DNA of 64,000 bases from Gerris lacustris (lineage: Eukaryota > Arthropoda > Insecta > Hemiptera > Gerridae): positions 111,852,514 through 111,916,513 of the forward strand of contig OX578277.1 of NCBI GenBank assembly GCA_951217055.1, read 5' to 3'. This document shows positions 11,227-21,250 of the stretch, piece after piece. The notes below the pieces were generated by a model, which did not search any database, had not been told where the DNA came from, and worked only from the letters and a program-made list of their open reading frames with translations. Within the stretch, counting starts at the first letter, position 1; each line of letters starts with the position of its first letter. The translations under genes were made by a program, and so were the position numbers.

Positions 11227-12050
11227 CCCCTAAATAGCATAACATAAGTCAAGTCAGACTTAAAATCACATTTTAGTATTGTAGCTGTGATTTGCAGCGA
11301 CATAGACTCAACGCGTCTAAGTAGTATCTTCTCTGTACTGTGTACAGCTCTGTAACCTTTTTTCATTTGTTTGTAAACACTGTCTACTAAAGAAGAATGA
11401 GATCAGCGATCATAGAATCCTTAAACGGAAAGATTTCCAACTCCCCTCTTTATCTACCTGTGTTAGACTACTAGAGCTCCACGGGAATTGGCGGTTAATA
11501 TTGTAACTAAATCTTTTACACCATTCAAAAGATTTAGAGCTTCTTAATTCAAAGAAATAAATTAATAAATTATTTTGTCAATTTACTAGATTCGAACCCG
11601 GGAACTTTCTCATTCTGAGCTATCGCGCATCTCATTCGGCCACCGAGGCTGTTTATTTTTTTGTATTGTTTATTTACAAAATAGTACAAATGTCAAAATA
11701 TCATAAGTAGTTTACAATTTTAACCACCATATTCTCGTGGAGCGCTAGTGCTCTTACACCTCTAGAATACTGGAGTTGGATACCCCTGAATGAGATGAAA
11801 TCCATTAATTTTTTATCGTTATCAGTTATCTCGATATTTGTGTACAAGATTTAAAGCATTTAAAGTAAGGAGTTAAGATGTTTTATCTTGCGTTAAATCA
11901 TGTCTTTGAAATTGTTTATTAGTTTAGCTTTTTCTCTATCAGACTTTCCGGTAAACAATTAGAAGGTGAAGTGTGGTGTTTTATTTCTATCGCTACATAG
12001 GTTTTTCGATTCTTTTATTTGATCGTGTCGGTTAAGAGGTGTTTGTGAAG
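11227..12050. other. Upstream region of the CABIN1-like gene
   Basis: AT-rich, holding a tRNA-like SINE head (11586-11650). The last 200 bases before the ATG are single-copy in this window and likely contain the promoter and 5' UTR. No clear TATA box or splice junction could be placed. Confidence 0.35.
11586..11650 (-). repeat. tRNA-derived SINE head (tRNA-Ser/Leu-like)
   Basis: On the minus strand TGGCCGAATGAGAT resembles a type-II tRNA box A, and GGTTCGAATCTAG is a box B. The acceptor stem does not pair, so this is a SINE or tRNA fragment and not a functional tRNA. Confidence 0.5.
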
Positions 12051-15000
12051 ATGTACACGAGCAAGATGAAAGCCCTGGATTCGGAGGACTCGGAGGAGGA
12101 TGATTCCAACTCTGGGGCCGTGCGGGTCGTCACTAGGGAAGCTCTAGAACAGAGGGCTTTGCTTCAGTACCAAGAAGCCCTCCAGATGGAGAAGACCGGC
12201 TCCTACCTCGACTCGGAAAATCTTTTGAAATCTCTTCTCGAGTCGCAGATTTTAAGCGATTTGAGTGACCCGGGCAAGGTGGACGCCTCGCAGAAAACTT
12301 CCTTTACCCATTTGAAATACTGCGTGTCTTTGAACCTGGGCCACTGCCTGGTAAAGCAGGATAAATTGGAGGAAGGGTTGGACTACTATTTGAAGGCTAG
12401 TCAGATCGAGGACTCGGATCTGAATCTATGGTATAAAATGGGTAGGACGGCCGTGAGGCTCCCCGACCTTAGACTCGCCGCCACTTCCTTCGCCGAGGGA
12501 CTCCGCATCAGTCCCAATCACTGGGGCTGCATCGACAACCTGGTAACTGTACTCTATGCTTTGGGCGATTTCCTCACCTGTCTCTACTTCGTTACCAAAG
12601 GCCTCGAGATGGATTCGGGCTTCGTAAAGGGTCACGTTTTCAAAAAGGCTATACTTTACCAATCCCCGTTTTTGAAAACGGATTTCTCGTTGTACTATCC
12701 GGGATGGGAGTTGAAAGACGGCGGGGAGGAGGAAATCGACTTGGTCGTGGAATCTCGGCTGCTAGGGGAAGCCAACCGACTCTCGGAAAAAGAAAGAAAG
12801 TGTTGGAATGTAGAACCCTCCCTCCCCGACATGTCTCTCTGCAGGCTCGGCTGTTCCCTTACCTGGCTCCAGCTCACCTCTAATCTCCTCCGGACTCATA
12901 ATTCTATTTACGAAACGGATCCCAAGCGACTCGTATATCAACCGGTCGAGTTTGACTACTCTACACCGATGGAGACGAGTGAAAACGTGGAGCCTGTCGT
13001 CAAAGAGTCCTCTCAGAGTGAAGCTTCTGCAGAGGCCACTAGGCCCGAGGAAGAAAACGAAGATCATGCCAAGGGAGGGGCTTACGAGAAGTGGCTTTCC
13101 TGTCAGAAGCGGAGGTCCGCCAGGGTGAGGAGTACTGTGAGGAGGGAAGAGCCTAGCCTCGCCAGGTCGCTTGCTCACCTCGTACCGACCCACCTCCTCC
13201 ATAGGAACCACAGCAACGGCCTCCTCTCCGAAGACTCCTTGGAGACAATGGACCTCTACAGGCTTTTCGAATCTAAAGAGTCGGATCAAATCGAATCTTA
13301 TAAGAAGAATAAGTTTACTTTTGACGAGAGAAAGAAGGTACTAACTGAAGACGGTTACTTCGGTTCTTACAAAGAAGTAGAAGATGTGAGGGAGTTTATG
13401 TGTCAGTCTGCAATGAACAAGTTCACAGTTGTCGATTGCATCAAAGCATGCGTATTAAAACTGTCGGCGTTTTGGAACTTGTTGTGGCCAGAAAATCTTT
13501 CCAAAACCTTTGTCCAGATGTTCAAACTGATGATGAAATACAATCCTCCTAATGTTTGTAGAGGTAATGACCTGAGGACAGTCGAAGAAGACTTGAGTGT
13601 CTTGATGTACGGTGAACTTCTGTTGGACAGATGGCTAGAGAAGGGTAAGGACAAAGGCAAGCCTGGACCCTTGGGTACAACCTTGCTAGGTGGAGATTTC
13701 CCTTCTCTCTACCTCGGGGCCCTAGACCGGAGAGCCTGTGTATCGACTGATCCCCCCTTGATAACAAGAATACATTGGCTGCAAGGGATGTTCTTCTTTT
13801 ACAGTGGGGAAGCCGAGCCGACTACTAACGCTTTAGAATTACTGCTCCATGAAACTTGGTTTGAAGAGCTCCAGGTCAAACTACCAAATATTCAACAGCA
13901 CTACTTGATCAACAGCACGGTCGTCTCTGATATTTTGAGATCTCTTAACATCAATAGAAGCCTATCTAGAGTGGTAGAGTTGTACGAGAAAGAATGTTAC
14001 GAAGATGTTGTCGACATACTTTCAGAATCTTTACTCTCTGAGCAGCTGGTGGCCAACAGCGGTTCTGAGTATGTTGTATCGAGATTCAGGCAGTTCTCTC
14101 TGATAATTGATTCTCTTTGTAGGTTGTGCAAGTACAAAGAATGTTTCTACTGGTCAGAATGTTTTCTTTTCGACTGCTTAAATGACTATAAGAATTCAAC
14201 AGTGGAAGAAGAGAGGGCTACAAACTCCAAATGTATTGTTGCTCTGATGGACGGTATTTTGTCTATAATCGACACAGTCGGTAACATCGTGTGTGGGACT
14301 TTGCCCTCTCAGAGGCAAAGTAGACTAGTTCAAACTTTGAGCAGTATAATTTGTCTTCAAATGGATGTTCCGGAAACCACCACTGAAATGTGCATAGAAT
14401 CTATCGCTCCTTGGCTTCTCTTATACCATATAATTAAATACGATGAGGAATTGAAAGAGAACAAATTATCTTGCCTTAACTGGTACGGGTCGAGTGTTAA
14501 GGAAGACAGTCTCTCCGCTTCGCTGACTATACTTCATCAGGGCCACGATTACCTTGGAAGAAGGGGTTGGTGTTGTTTTAACGAGGGATCTCTTCTCTAT
14601 TTCTCCCTTGACATCATGTACCCTTTGCTCGACAAACTCAACCCCGAGTCTAAAACTCTGTCTCTCCTAAACCAAGAAATAGATCAGATATTTTACTGCC
14701 TCTACGGTCAACAGAAAAAGTCTAAAGGGAGGCATCTTGCCGACCATAAAACTTTGGGTTTAGCTCTTACATGGAACCGTGCACGTCAAATTTTCCGTTT
14801 TACCAAACCTAAAGAGCTACCTTCTTACGATTCCAGTGGGAAATGTGCCATTAATTCCGACACGGAATCAATGTACCATAAGCTGATTTCATTTGTACCT
14901 ACTTCGTGTGATCCCTCTCAAGTGGTCCCAGAAATGACCAAGTTCTTGGAAGGCGAAATCGAAGAGGTTCCCCTTAACACCTGCCAGCTCCCGGAAGACA

Positions 15001-18000
15001 TCACTAACATATATTATCTTCTCGCTCATTTCTATTTTAGAAACAAATCTTGGAACAAAGCCTTGAAATTTTACCTTTTGGATGTTTGTGCCAATCCAAG
15101 CCGTGTAGATTCGTGGGCATGCCTTGCTCTTGCCAGAGGAAGTTTAATAGACACCAAAATTAATTCTTGTGACGTGATAAAGAATGAAAACGAAGTTTTG
15201 AAAAGTGCGGACATGGTAAGCAGATGTTACGACAGATCCCTCAGATTGGATCCGTTGCAGAGTACTCTGTGGATCGAGAAAGGCTCGTTCTCCTACACCA
15301 TGCATTCGTTCTGCTCCAACTTGTTGAAGAAGGAAGTCAACCTGAGCCTGGAAATGTTTGACATACTGGAGAGCAAGAAAGACTCTATGCTCAGTTCGGC
15401 CATGGATTGTTTCTCCAAGGCTAACAAAATCTGGTACAGCTGTCAAGGATACGACATACAAGACGAGAGATGGCTCCACCACTATATGATGGGTAAAATA
15501 TGCGAGAAGAAAGGAGACGATCCCCAGATTTTTATCGATCACTATTTAAAAGCGGCGGAATTACTGCATGAAATGGGGGCGTTCTACCCGTCGTGCATCA
15601 GTTACGCAGCCCCACAGAGATTGGCTGTGGAGTCTCTCGAGGTCTACTATAGGGTTCACGCATCTACTTTAAAATATCTTGGAAAATTCGAATGTAAACA
15701 AGTGCACAAAAATTCTTTCCTGGTTTACAGGAGTGCTGTATCCAAGCTGGCAAAAAGCCCCTTTGTTCTCCTCAGCCAAACCACCAAGGACGAAGTGAAA
15801 ACTGAAGCCTGTCCGCTTAAAGAAATAAAAACATCTGGCATTGAGGATCCTTACTCTCCCGGTGATAAGACAGCTGATTTATCCAATTCCAACTCTCAAG
15901 CTCTTTTTAAAACTCATGAAGTGAATATCGATTCCATCACCTCGAAAAATAAAGATTCCAACACTCCTCAAGAATCGAGCTCCAGAACTGAAGCACTACG
16001 TCCTTCCTCCGAGAGTCAATCTATCGGTCTGAATCTCTCTATACATTCTCTTCAAGGAAGTCCTGATAAAAAGTCGAGTCTACAGTCGTTTTCACTAGAC
16101 ACTCAAACTGTCAAAGAGTTGAATCCCGAGCCGGTAGCTGTGGAATCGAAACCTTGTGAAAAACTATCTGGTAAAGAAGATTCCGATAAAAGGACTTTGA
16201 GCATTGAGAGTGACACTCATACTACTAGTGATTCGGTGAGTAAAGCAAGTGGACCTGACAAACCCAGCAAGAGCAGTGATTCTTCTTCAGATGACTCATC
16301 CTCGTCAGATTCAGACTCGTCAAGTGATTCTTCCTCGTCCGACTCCTCCTCTTCTTCTTCTGACCCAGACTCGGAATCGAACCAGCAACAGGAAATTAAT
16401 AAGGCTGTTGAAGAAGTACCACCACAACCTGTCGATTGGGAAGCCGAGTATGACAAGCTCACTTCGGAATGCCTAAAAGCCATGGAGAACTGTACTGGCA
16501 GGTTTCAAGAACATTTCAAGTCCCTCTACCACTTGGCCCATTTTTACTTTAAGAGTAAGAAGCAGAAAGACCTTCTAAAAGTGAAGAAAATCCTTTTAGA
16601 AACCGGTGGCTTGTTTGCCGAACGCAAATCCAGTAATTTCTTTAACGGGATCTGGAGGATCCCTAACAACGAGATAGACAGGCCTGGTAACTTCGCAGCT
16701 CATATGGGTCGGTGTACTCAGCTCCTTCTCGAATACCTCAAAGAGACTAGAGATTACAAGATGCTTATCGATCTAGCCCTGTTCCTTAAACTGGTCCCCG
16801 ATGCCGACAAAAAATATTTGAGAGACACGGAGAGAGGCGAACTTTGTCATGAGGCCTTGTCCTTGGCTGCCATCTCTCTCAGGAAGAGGCTGGCGCAGAT
16901 CTCGGGAGAAGCCCTTCTCAGACCGTTTCTTATCGACGTATTTTCCATTTATAAGAAAGTGTCCAGGAGCAGTCTTAAGGAACCGGTCTTCACCGCCATC
17001 CTGGGAGAATCTTTTTCAAAGATAACAGGTCAGAAGAGTGAAAACAATTTGGAAGCGGATGTGCAAGCTTATCTCAAGAGGGATCCACTGGCCCCTTCCT
17101 CTGAAAGTCTTCCACTTATACCCACTAGTATACCCACCAGTCTTTCTATAGAGCCGATACTACTCCCTGTAGTGAGCAAACCTCTCCCAACACCTGCTGC
17201 ATCACTACCCTCGCAGGCTCCTCCCCCTGTGGTTACTCCTCAAGTGATCCCACCTCCGGTGGTTCCACCCCCTCAGGTGGCTCCTCTGGACCTCCAGACC
17301 AAATCCCCGAATGTGCCCACTGTCACCAGCTCGAGAGGTCGAAGCGGAGGACCTAAGCGTCCGAGAGGAAGACCCCCGGGAAGTGTCAATCAGCCCCTCA
17401 GACACTCGATCACCTCTATTCTTCAGCAGAGACCTGACATGTTCCTTCCTGTCGACCCCTATAGACCTAAGGCGAGGCCTAGCCTTTCTATCACCCCTGT
17501 GGCTCCGAGACCACGTAAGCCCCGGGCTCAGGCGAGACCTCAGGTCCCTATCCCTGCTTCCATCTCTATCACCAGCATCCCTAACCAGCCGAGACCGTTC
17601 TCTTTCCAATCAGTCTCTATTACACCGAGAGCCAGGTTTCCTCCGCCTGAGACCAGGCTGCCTCCTGCAACCATAATCCCTCTCCCACTTCAGCAACCTT
17701 CTCAGCCGAAGCCTCGACCTAGGCCTGCTCCGGCACCACCGGTCACAGGACCTCCTCCGCCCAAAATACCTCATTTGGAGTTTAACGTAGCTCAGGCCAT
17801 CCGTAACCTGGGCAACACCATCACTATCACCACTTCCACTGGGGAAACATCCAGATCGAAATCGGCCAGCTCTGTACAGCCTCCCCCTCACCCATTATCT
17901 AAGCCAGGTGTCCCCCAACCTGCCCCGAAAGCGGTGGCTTCTCTGCCAACTTCGAAACCCTTGGTCTCTTTACCCATTACCAAGCCTACTGTCTCTCTTC

Positions 18001-18497
18001 CTATGTCTAAACCTGTTATCTCTTTACCTGTTTCTAAACCTGTAGTCACTCTGCCAGGTTCTAGTTCCAAGCCGGTTTCCAAATCCTCGATGGTTTCACT
18101 ATCAGGTACCAAATCCCCAGTGGTCTCTCTGTCAGGTAAAGTGCCTATGGTCTCTCTGTCAAGTACCAAAGCATCGGTAGTCTCACTGACAGGTGCCAAA
18201 CCCATGGTCTCTCTGTCAGCTTCTAAATCGTTGGTTTCTAAACCTGTAGTTTCTCTACCAAGTCCTAAACCTGTAGTTTCTCTACCAAGTTCTAAACCTG
18301 TAGTTTCTCTACCAAGTCCTAAACCTATAGTTTCTCTACCAAGTTCTAAACCTGTAGTTTCCCTACCAAGTTCTAAACCTGTAGTATCCCTGCCCATTTC
18401 CAAGCCTGCGGTCTCTCAGGTTTCTCCCACCGCATCCTCCAGCTCGACATCCCAGCAGAAGGACCCTAACATCCAGGTCATCATACTTGACGACTAG
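12051..18497 (+). CDS. CABIN1: Calcineurin-binding protein cabin-1-like (HIRA complex subunit), single exon
   Basis: CABIN1 is the large TPR-scaffold subunit of the HIRA/UBN/CABIN1 complex, which deposits histone H3.3 outside S phase in the nucleus; the vertebrate protein also binds calcineurin. The frame encodes 2148 residues from the ATG at 12051 (a second in-frame ATG is at 12066), against about 2220 in human. Similarity runs along the whole protein. It includes an N-terminal TPR array with LWYKMGRTAVRL and CLYFVTKGLE, RRSARVR near residue 360, LGRRGWCC near 835, a second TPR region with SWACLALARGS near 1020, and FFNGIWRIPNNEIDRPG near 1530. Between are a Ser/Asp-rich tract (about 1403-1445) and a Pro-rich region. 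An AT-hook-like RPRGRPPG lies near 1770. From about 1963 to 2121 there are degenerate KPVVSLPSS-type repeats. The protein ends in VIILDD, which looks like a SUMO-interacting motif. No intron interrupts the 6.4 kb frame and no stop or frameshift is seen, so it looks functional. Confidence 0.93.
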   Translation: MYTSKMKALDSEDSEEDDSNSGAVRVVTREALEQRALLQYQEALQMEKTGSYLDSENLLKSLLESQILSDLSDPGKVDASQKTSFTHLKYCVSLNLGHCLVKQDKLEEGLDYYLKASQIEDSDLNLWYKMGRTAVRLPDLRLAATSFAEGLRISPNHWGCIDNLVTVLYALGDFLTCLYFVTKGLEMDSGFVKGHVFKKAILYQSPFLKTDFSLYYPGWELKDGGEEEIDLVVESRLLGEANRLSEKERKCWNVEPSLPDMSLCRLGCSLTWLQLTSNLLRTHNSIYETDPKRLVYQPVEFDYSTPMETSENVEPVVKESSQSEASAEATRPEEENEDHAKGGAYEKWLSCQKRRSARVRSTVRREEPSLARSLAHLVPTHLLHRNHSNGLLSEDSLETMDLYRLFESKESDQIESYKKNKFTFDERKKVLTEDGYFGSYKEVEDVREFMCQSAMNKFTVVDCIKACVLKLSAFWNLLWPENLSKTFVQMFKLMMKYNPPNVCRGNDLRTVEEDLSVLMYGELLLDRWLEKGKDKGKPGPLGTTLLGGDFPSLYLGALDRRACVSTDPPLITRIHWLQGMFFFYSGEAEPTTNALELLLHETWFEELQVKLPNIQQHYLINSTVVSDILRSLNINRSLSRVVELYEKECYEDVVDILSESLLSEQLVANSGSEYVVSRFRQFSLIIDSLCRLCKYKECFYWSECFLFDCLNDYKNSTVEEERATNSKCIVALMDGILSIIDTVGNIVCGTLPSQRQSRLVQTLSSIICLQMDVPETTTEMCIESIAPWLLLYHIIKYDEELKENKLSCLNWYGSSVKEDSLSASLTILHQGHDYLGRRGWCCFNEGSLLYFSLDIMYPLLDKLNPESKTLSLLNQEIDQIFYCLYGQQKKSKGRHLADHKTLGLALTWNRARQIFRFTKPKELPSYDSSGKCAINSDTESMYHKLISFVPTSCDPSQVVPEMTKFLEGEIEEVPLNTCQLPEDITNIYYLLAHFYFRNKSWNKALKFYLLDVCANPSRVDSWACLALARGSLIDTKINSCDVIKNENEVLKSADMVSRCYDRSLRLDPLQSTLWIEKGSFSYTMHSFCSNLLKKEVNLSLEMFDILESKKDSMLSSAMDCFSKANKIWYSCQGYDIQDERWLHHYMMGKICEKKGDDPQIFIDHYLKAAELLHEMGAFYPSCISYAAPQRLAVESLEVYYRVHASTLKYLGKFECKQVHKNSFLVYRSAVSKLAKSPFVLLSQTTKDEVKTEACPLKEIKTSGIEDPYSPGDKTADLSNSNSQALFKTHEVNIDSITSKNKDSNTPQESSSRTEALRPSSESQSIGLNLSIHSLQGSPDKKSSLQSFSLDTQTVKELNPEPVAVESKPCEKLSGKEDSDKRTLSIESDTHTTSDSVSKASGPDKPSKSSDSSSDDSSSSDSDSSSDSSSSDSSSSSSDPDSESNQQQEINKAVEEVPPQPVDWEAEYDKLTSECLKAMENCTGRFQEHFKSLYHLAHFYFKSKKQKDLLKVKKILLETGGLFAERKSSNFFNGIWRIPNNEIDRPGNFAAHMGRCTQLLLEYLKETRDYKMLIDLALFLKLVPDADKKYLRDTERGELCHEALSLAAISLRKRLAQISGEALLRPFLIDVFSIYKKVSRSSLKEPVFTAILGESFSKITGQKSENNLEADVQAYLKRDPLAPSSESLPLIPTSIPTSLSIEPILLPVVSKPLPTPAASLPSQAPPPVVTPQVIPPPVVPPPQVAPLDLQTKSPNVPTVTSSRGRSGGPKRPRGRPPGSVNQPLRHSITSILQQRPDMFLPVDPYRPKARPSLSITPVAPRPRKPRAQARPQVPIPASISITSIPNQPRPFSFQSVSITPRARFPPPETRLPPATIIPLPLQQPSQPKPRPRPAPAPPVTGPPPPKIPHLEFNVAQAIRNLGNTITITTSTGETSRSKSASSVQPPPHPLSKPGVPQPAPKAVASLPTSKPLVSLPITKPTVSLPMSKPVISLPVSKPVVTLPGSSSKPVSKSSMVSLSGTKSPVVSLSGKVPMVSLSSTKASVVSLTGAKPMVSLSASKSLVSKPVVSLPSPKPVVSLPSSKPVVSLPSPKPIVSLPSSKPVVSLPSSKPVVSLPISKPAVSQVSPTASSSSTSQQKDPNIQVIILDD

Positions 18498-18766
18498 TTG
18501 ACAACACCTTCCTTGGTAAGCTTCATTATTTTACTCATTTAATTCTTCTATTTCTAGCAGGGGTCACCAACAGATTGTATAGAATACTTACTTATAAATA
18601 CTTACACTGAGTACATTTCAAGTCTTCTTCTCTCTTCTGAACTGAGCATATCCCAAATCTATGTTTTCTGTGTAAAGTGCTAAAAAATGTACAATTTAGT
18701 TTTGTATTAGTGTACATATCTGGTAATTGTTAGATAAGACTGCACTCTAGAGGAGAGGGAAGTCCA

Positions 18767-18772
18767 AATAAA
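18767..18772 (+). terminator. Poly(A) signal AATAAA of the CABIN1-like gene
   Basis: AATAAA lies 270 bp after the stop codon and is followed within 30 bases by a GT-rich stretch. It is the first canonical signal downstream of the coding region, so the 3' UTR is probably about 290 bases. Confidence 0.6.
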
Positions 18773-18978
18773 GAGTGGGTGATTGAAACTTGCTAGTTTG
18801 TCCAATGAGGCATACAAACAAGTTTATTGTTTGATTTATCCCTAAATTTTACTACTGGGTTTTCCTATTCCCTTCGATTCTACCAATTGGCAATAAGTAG
18901 ATCAAACTGAATATGTTTTTAAATCTTTTCTTAAAGAGCTTCTATTTGATACCGAACAAAATACATAACTTACACACA

Positions 18979-19773
18979 CAGTGGCGGCGATTAGGGGGGG
19001 CGGTCCCCCCCCCCCCCCCACTTTCTGGGAAAAGGTAACTTAATAATTTTGCTTTGAACACTGTTTTTGTTTAATTTACCTTTTGTTGATGCAATTGTTG
19101 CATTTACTATTTTGCGTACAACAAAAATTACAGTTAATGTAAATATTTCTATTTACTTACTTTCTATTTACATTAAACAACTTATGGAAAGTCTCAGTGG
19201 TATTTCAATGTTCCCTACTATATTTCGTAATCTAAGCCTATTGGTGCGTTAAACAGAAATATAGTGTGATATAATTGGTTTATTTGGTTCAAAATATTTT
19301 TTTGCTAATTCATATGCTTTGTTGCAAAACACAATATATTCTAGCAGGTTATTAAAATAATATTGTACTTTTATATTTATTAGACTAATGGGCCTGAGGT
19401 TTTCAGTTCTTACCCATGACGTTATTATGTTATTTTAAGAAGCTATAAGCAATAATTTACTTTTAGTCATGGCCTAGGCCTACTATGATGCTGTTAAAAA
19501 TTCTAAACGTTTTAAAAACATGACCTAAAATTTTGTTTAAACTTTATTTACGAAACTTTCAAATTTCATATAAAAATCCTAAGAATGAACCATCTAGAAA
19601 ATTAGCCTCAAAAACTCTTAAACTCACCATTTTGCTCCTAGATTGTAACAATTTTCCGGGGGAGGACCCCCGGACGCCCCCCCCCCCCTTTTTGGTGGGG
19701 GAATTTCATACCCCCAAACCTTCCGGTGTTACAGGCTCGCCCCCTCACTTTTAAAGTCCAATCGCCGCCACTG
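18979..19773. mobile_element. hAT-like MITE, 795 bp, with exact 8-bp duplication TACACACA
   Basis: Ends CAGTGGCGGCGATT and its complement, flanked by TACACACA at 18971-18978 and 19774-19781. No transposase frame. It lies about 200 bp past the CABIN1 poly(A) signal. Confidence 0.85.
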
Positions 19774-19949
19774 TACACACATATTCGTATACATAATATA
19801 CACTTATACTGTGGTGTAGTGGCAGATTTTCCAGTGTGGAAACACTAAATATATTTGTCAAATTATAAGGAAAGTGGTATTTATATGATTTCATATTATT
19901 ATTTAAGATCAACATCAATCGAGTTTTACAAATGTTTGTAAAGTATTGT

Positions 19950-20070
19950 TTTATTATTTACATCAATCATTTTATAACAGATTAATTATTTTTTTATTTA
20001 CATCAATCATTTTATAACAAATTAACAATTTTTTTATTTACATCAATCATTTTACACCAAATCAATATTT
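19950..20070 (+). repeat. 40-bp tandem repeat, three copies
   Basis: TTTACATCAATCATTTTA recurs at about 19957, 19997 and 20037, a period of 40 bp, with minor changes. Confidence 0.75.
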
Positions 20071-20529
20071 AGCAATAATTTGGCTATTTTTTTTACTGTG
20101 GAAAACCAGTGTGGGAGGACAGTACCCACTCCACTACACCACTGTATATATACATAACATATGCATGCACATACATACACTAAATACGTATACACTCATT
20201 CCTCACTCTTATCACAAGAAACAATAGGTGACACAGTGATGCAGCACACACATTAGGGGGGGATGTGGTGTTAAGCGCACACAAATCATATCATCAACAT
20301 ACATATTGTGAGACAAGTGATATATTGTGTTTTTATGCTAACACTACCCATCTTGTTAAAAAATTACAAAGAAAGTGTCATTTGTTTTCTGATATTGAAG
20401 ATAAAGTTAATCGTCCTATTCTACTCATTTTCTCAAGTGTTATTCTATCACAATTAAAAGGTTTCTAAAACCAGAAAAAAAGTTATGAAAAAAAAGGTAA
20501 TTAAGGTTTTACTAACTAACTCTGTGGCA

Positions 20530-21011
20530 TACAAAGAAAAGAACCAGAGCCTAGACGAACCAGGGCTCAGACGAGGGCCTAGGCCTGCCTAAGAGTTTAT
20601 ACTACTACAGTACAAAGAAAAGAACCAGGGCCTAGACGAACCAGGGCTCAGACGAGGGCCTAGGCCTGCCTAAGGGTTTATACTACTACAGTACAAAGAA
20701 AAGAACCAGGGCCTAGACGAACCAGGGCTCAGACGAGGGCCTAGGCCTGCCTAAGGGTTTATACTACTACAGTACAAAGAAAAGAACCAGGGCCTAGACG
20801 AACCAGGGCTCAGACGAGGGCCTAGGCCTGCCTAAGGGTTTATACTACTACAGTACAAAGAAAAGAACCAGGGCCTAGACGAACCAGGGCTCAGACGAGG
20901 GCCTAGGCCTGCCTAAGGGTTTATACTACTACAGTACAAAGAAAAGAACCAGGGCCTAGACGAACCAGGGCTCAGACGAGGGCCTAGGCCTGCCTAAGGG
21001 TTTATACTACA
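20530..21011 (+). repeat. 81-bp tandem array, about six copies
   Basis: Units begin TACAAAGAAAAGAACCAG at 20530, 20611, 20692, 20773, 20854 and 20935. Copies are nearly identical, so the array is young. Each holds GGGCCTAG and CCTAGGCC-type palindromic words. The 81-bp period is a multiple of three, but no long frame crosses it. Confidence 0.92.
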
Positions 21012-21044
21012 GTGTTATGAGTTGTGATTTTTGACACTCAGATT

Positions 21045-21250
21045 GGCCAACCTAAATGAAGAATTAAATTAAGCCACTGGGCCTGTAGAAGGGGTGAGGC
21101 AGGTGACATTTTGGTTTGCCTGGTTGGTCCGACCTTGTTAAATTTAAAATCCTGTGCTCTCATTGGCTCCCCACCCTAATATTTCTGATTTCCCCACGCT
21201 GCGTCTGTCACAACTGATAACACTCATACTGTACATGTATGAGTGTATGA
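21045..21250 (+). repeat. Dispersed repeat, copy 1 of a pair
   Basis: Matches 58648-58880 through GCCAACCTAAAT, GCCACTGGGCCTGT, TCTCATTGGCTCCC and CCCACGCTG blocks. Class unknown. Confidence 0.55.

Noticed and set aside
17205..18403. Antisense and out-of-frame ORFs under the CABIN1 3' half
   Set aside because: They mirror the codon bias and repeats of the sense frame; no known domain.
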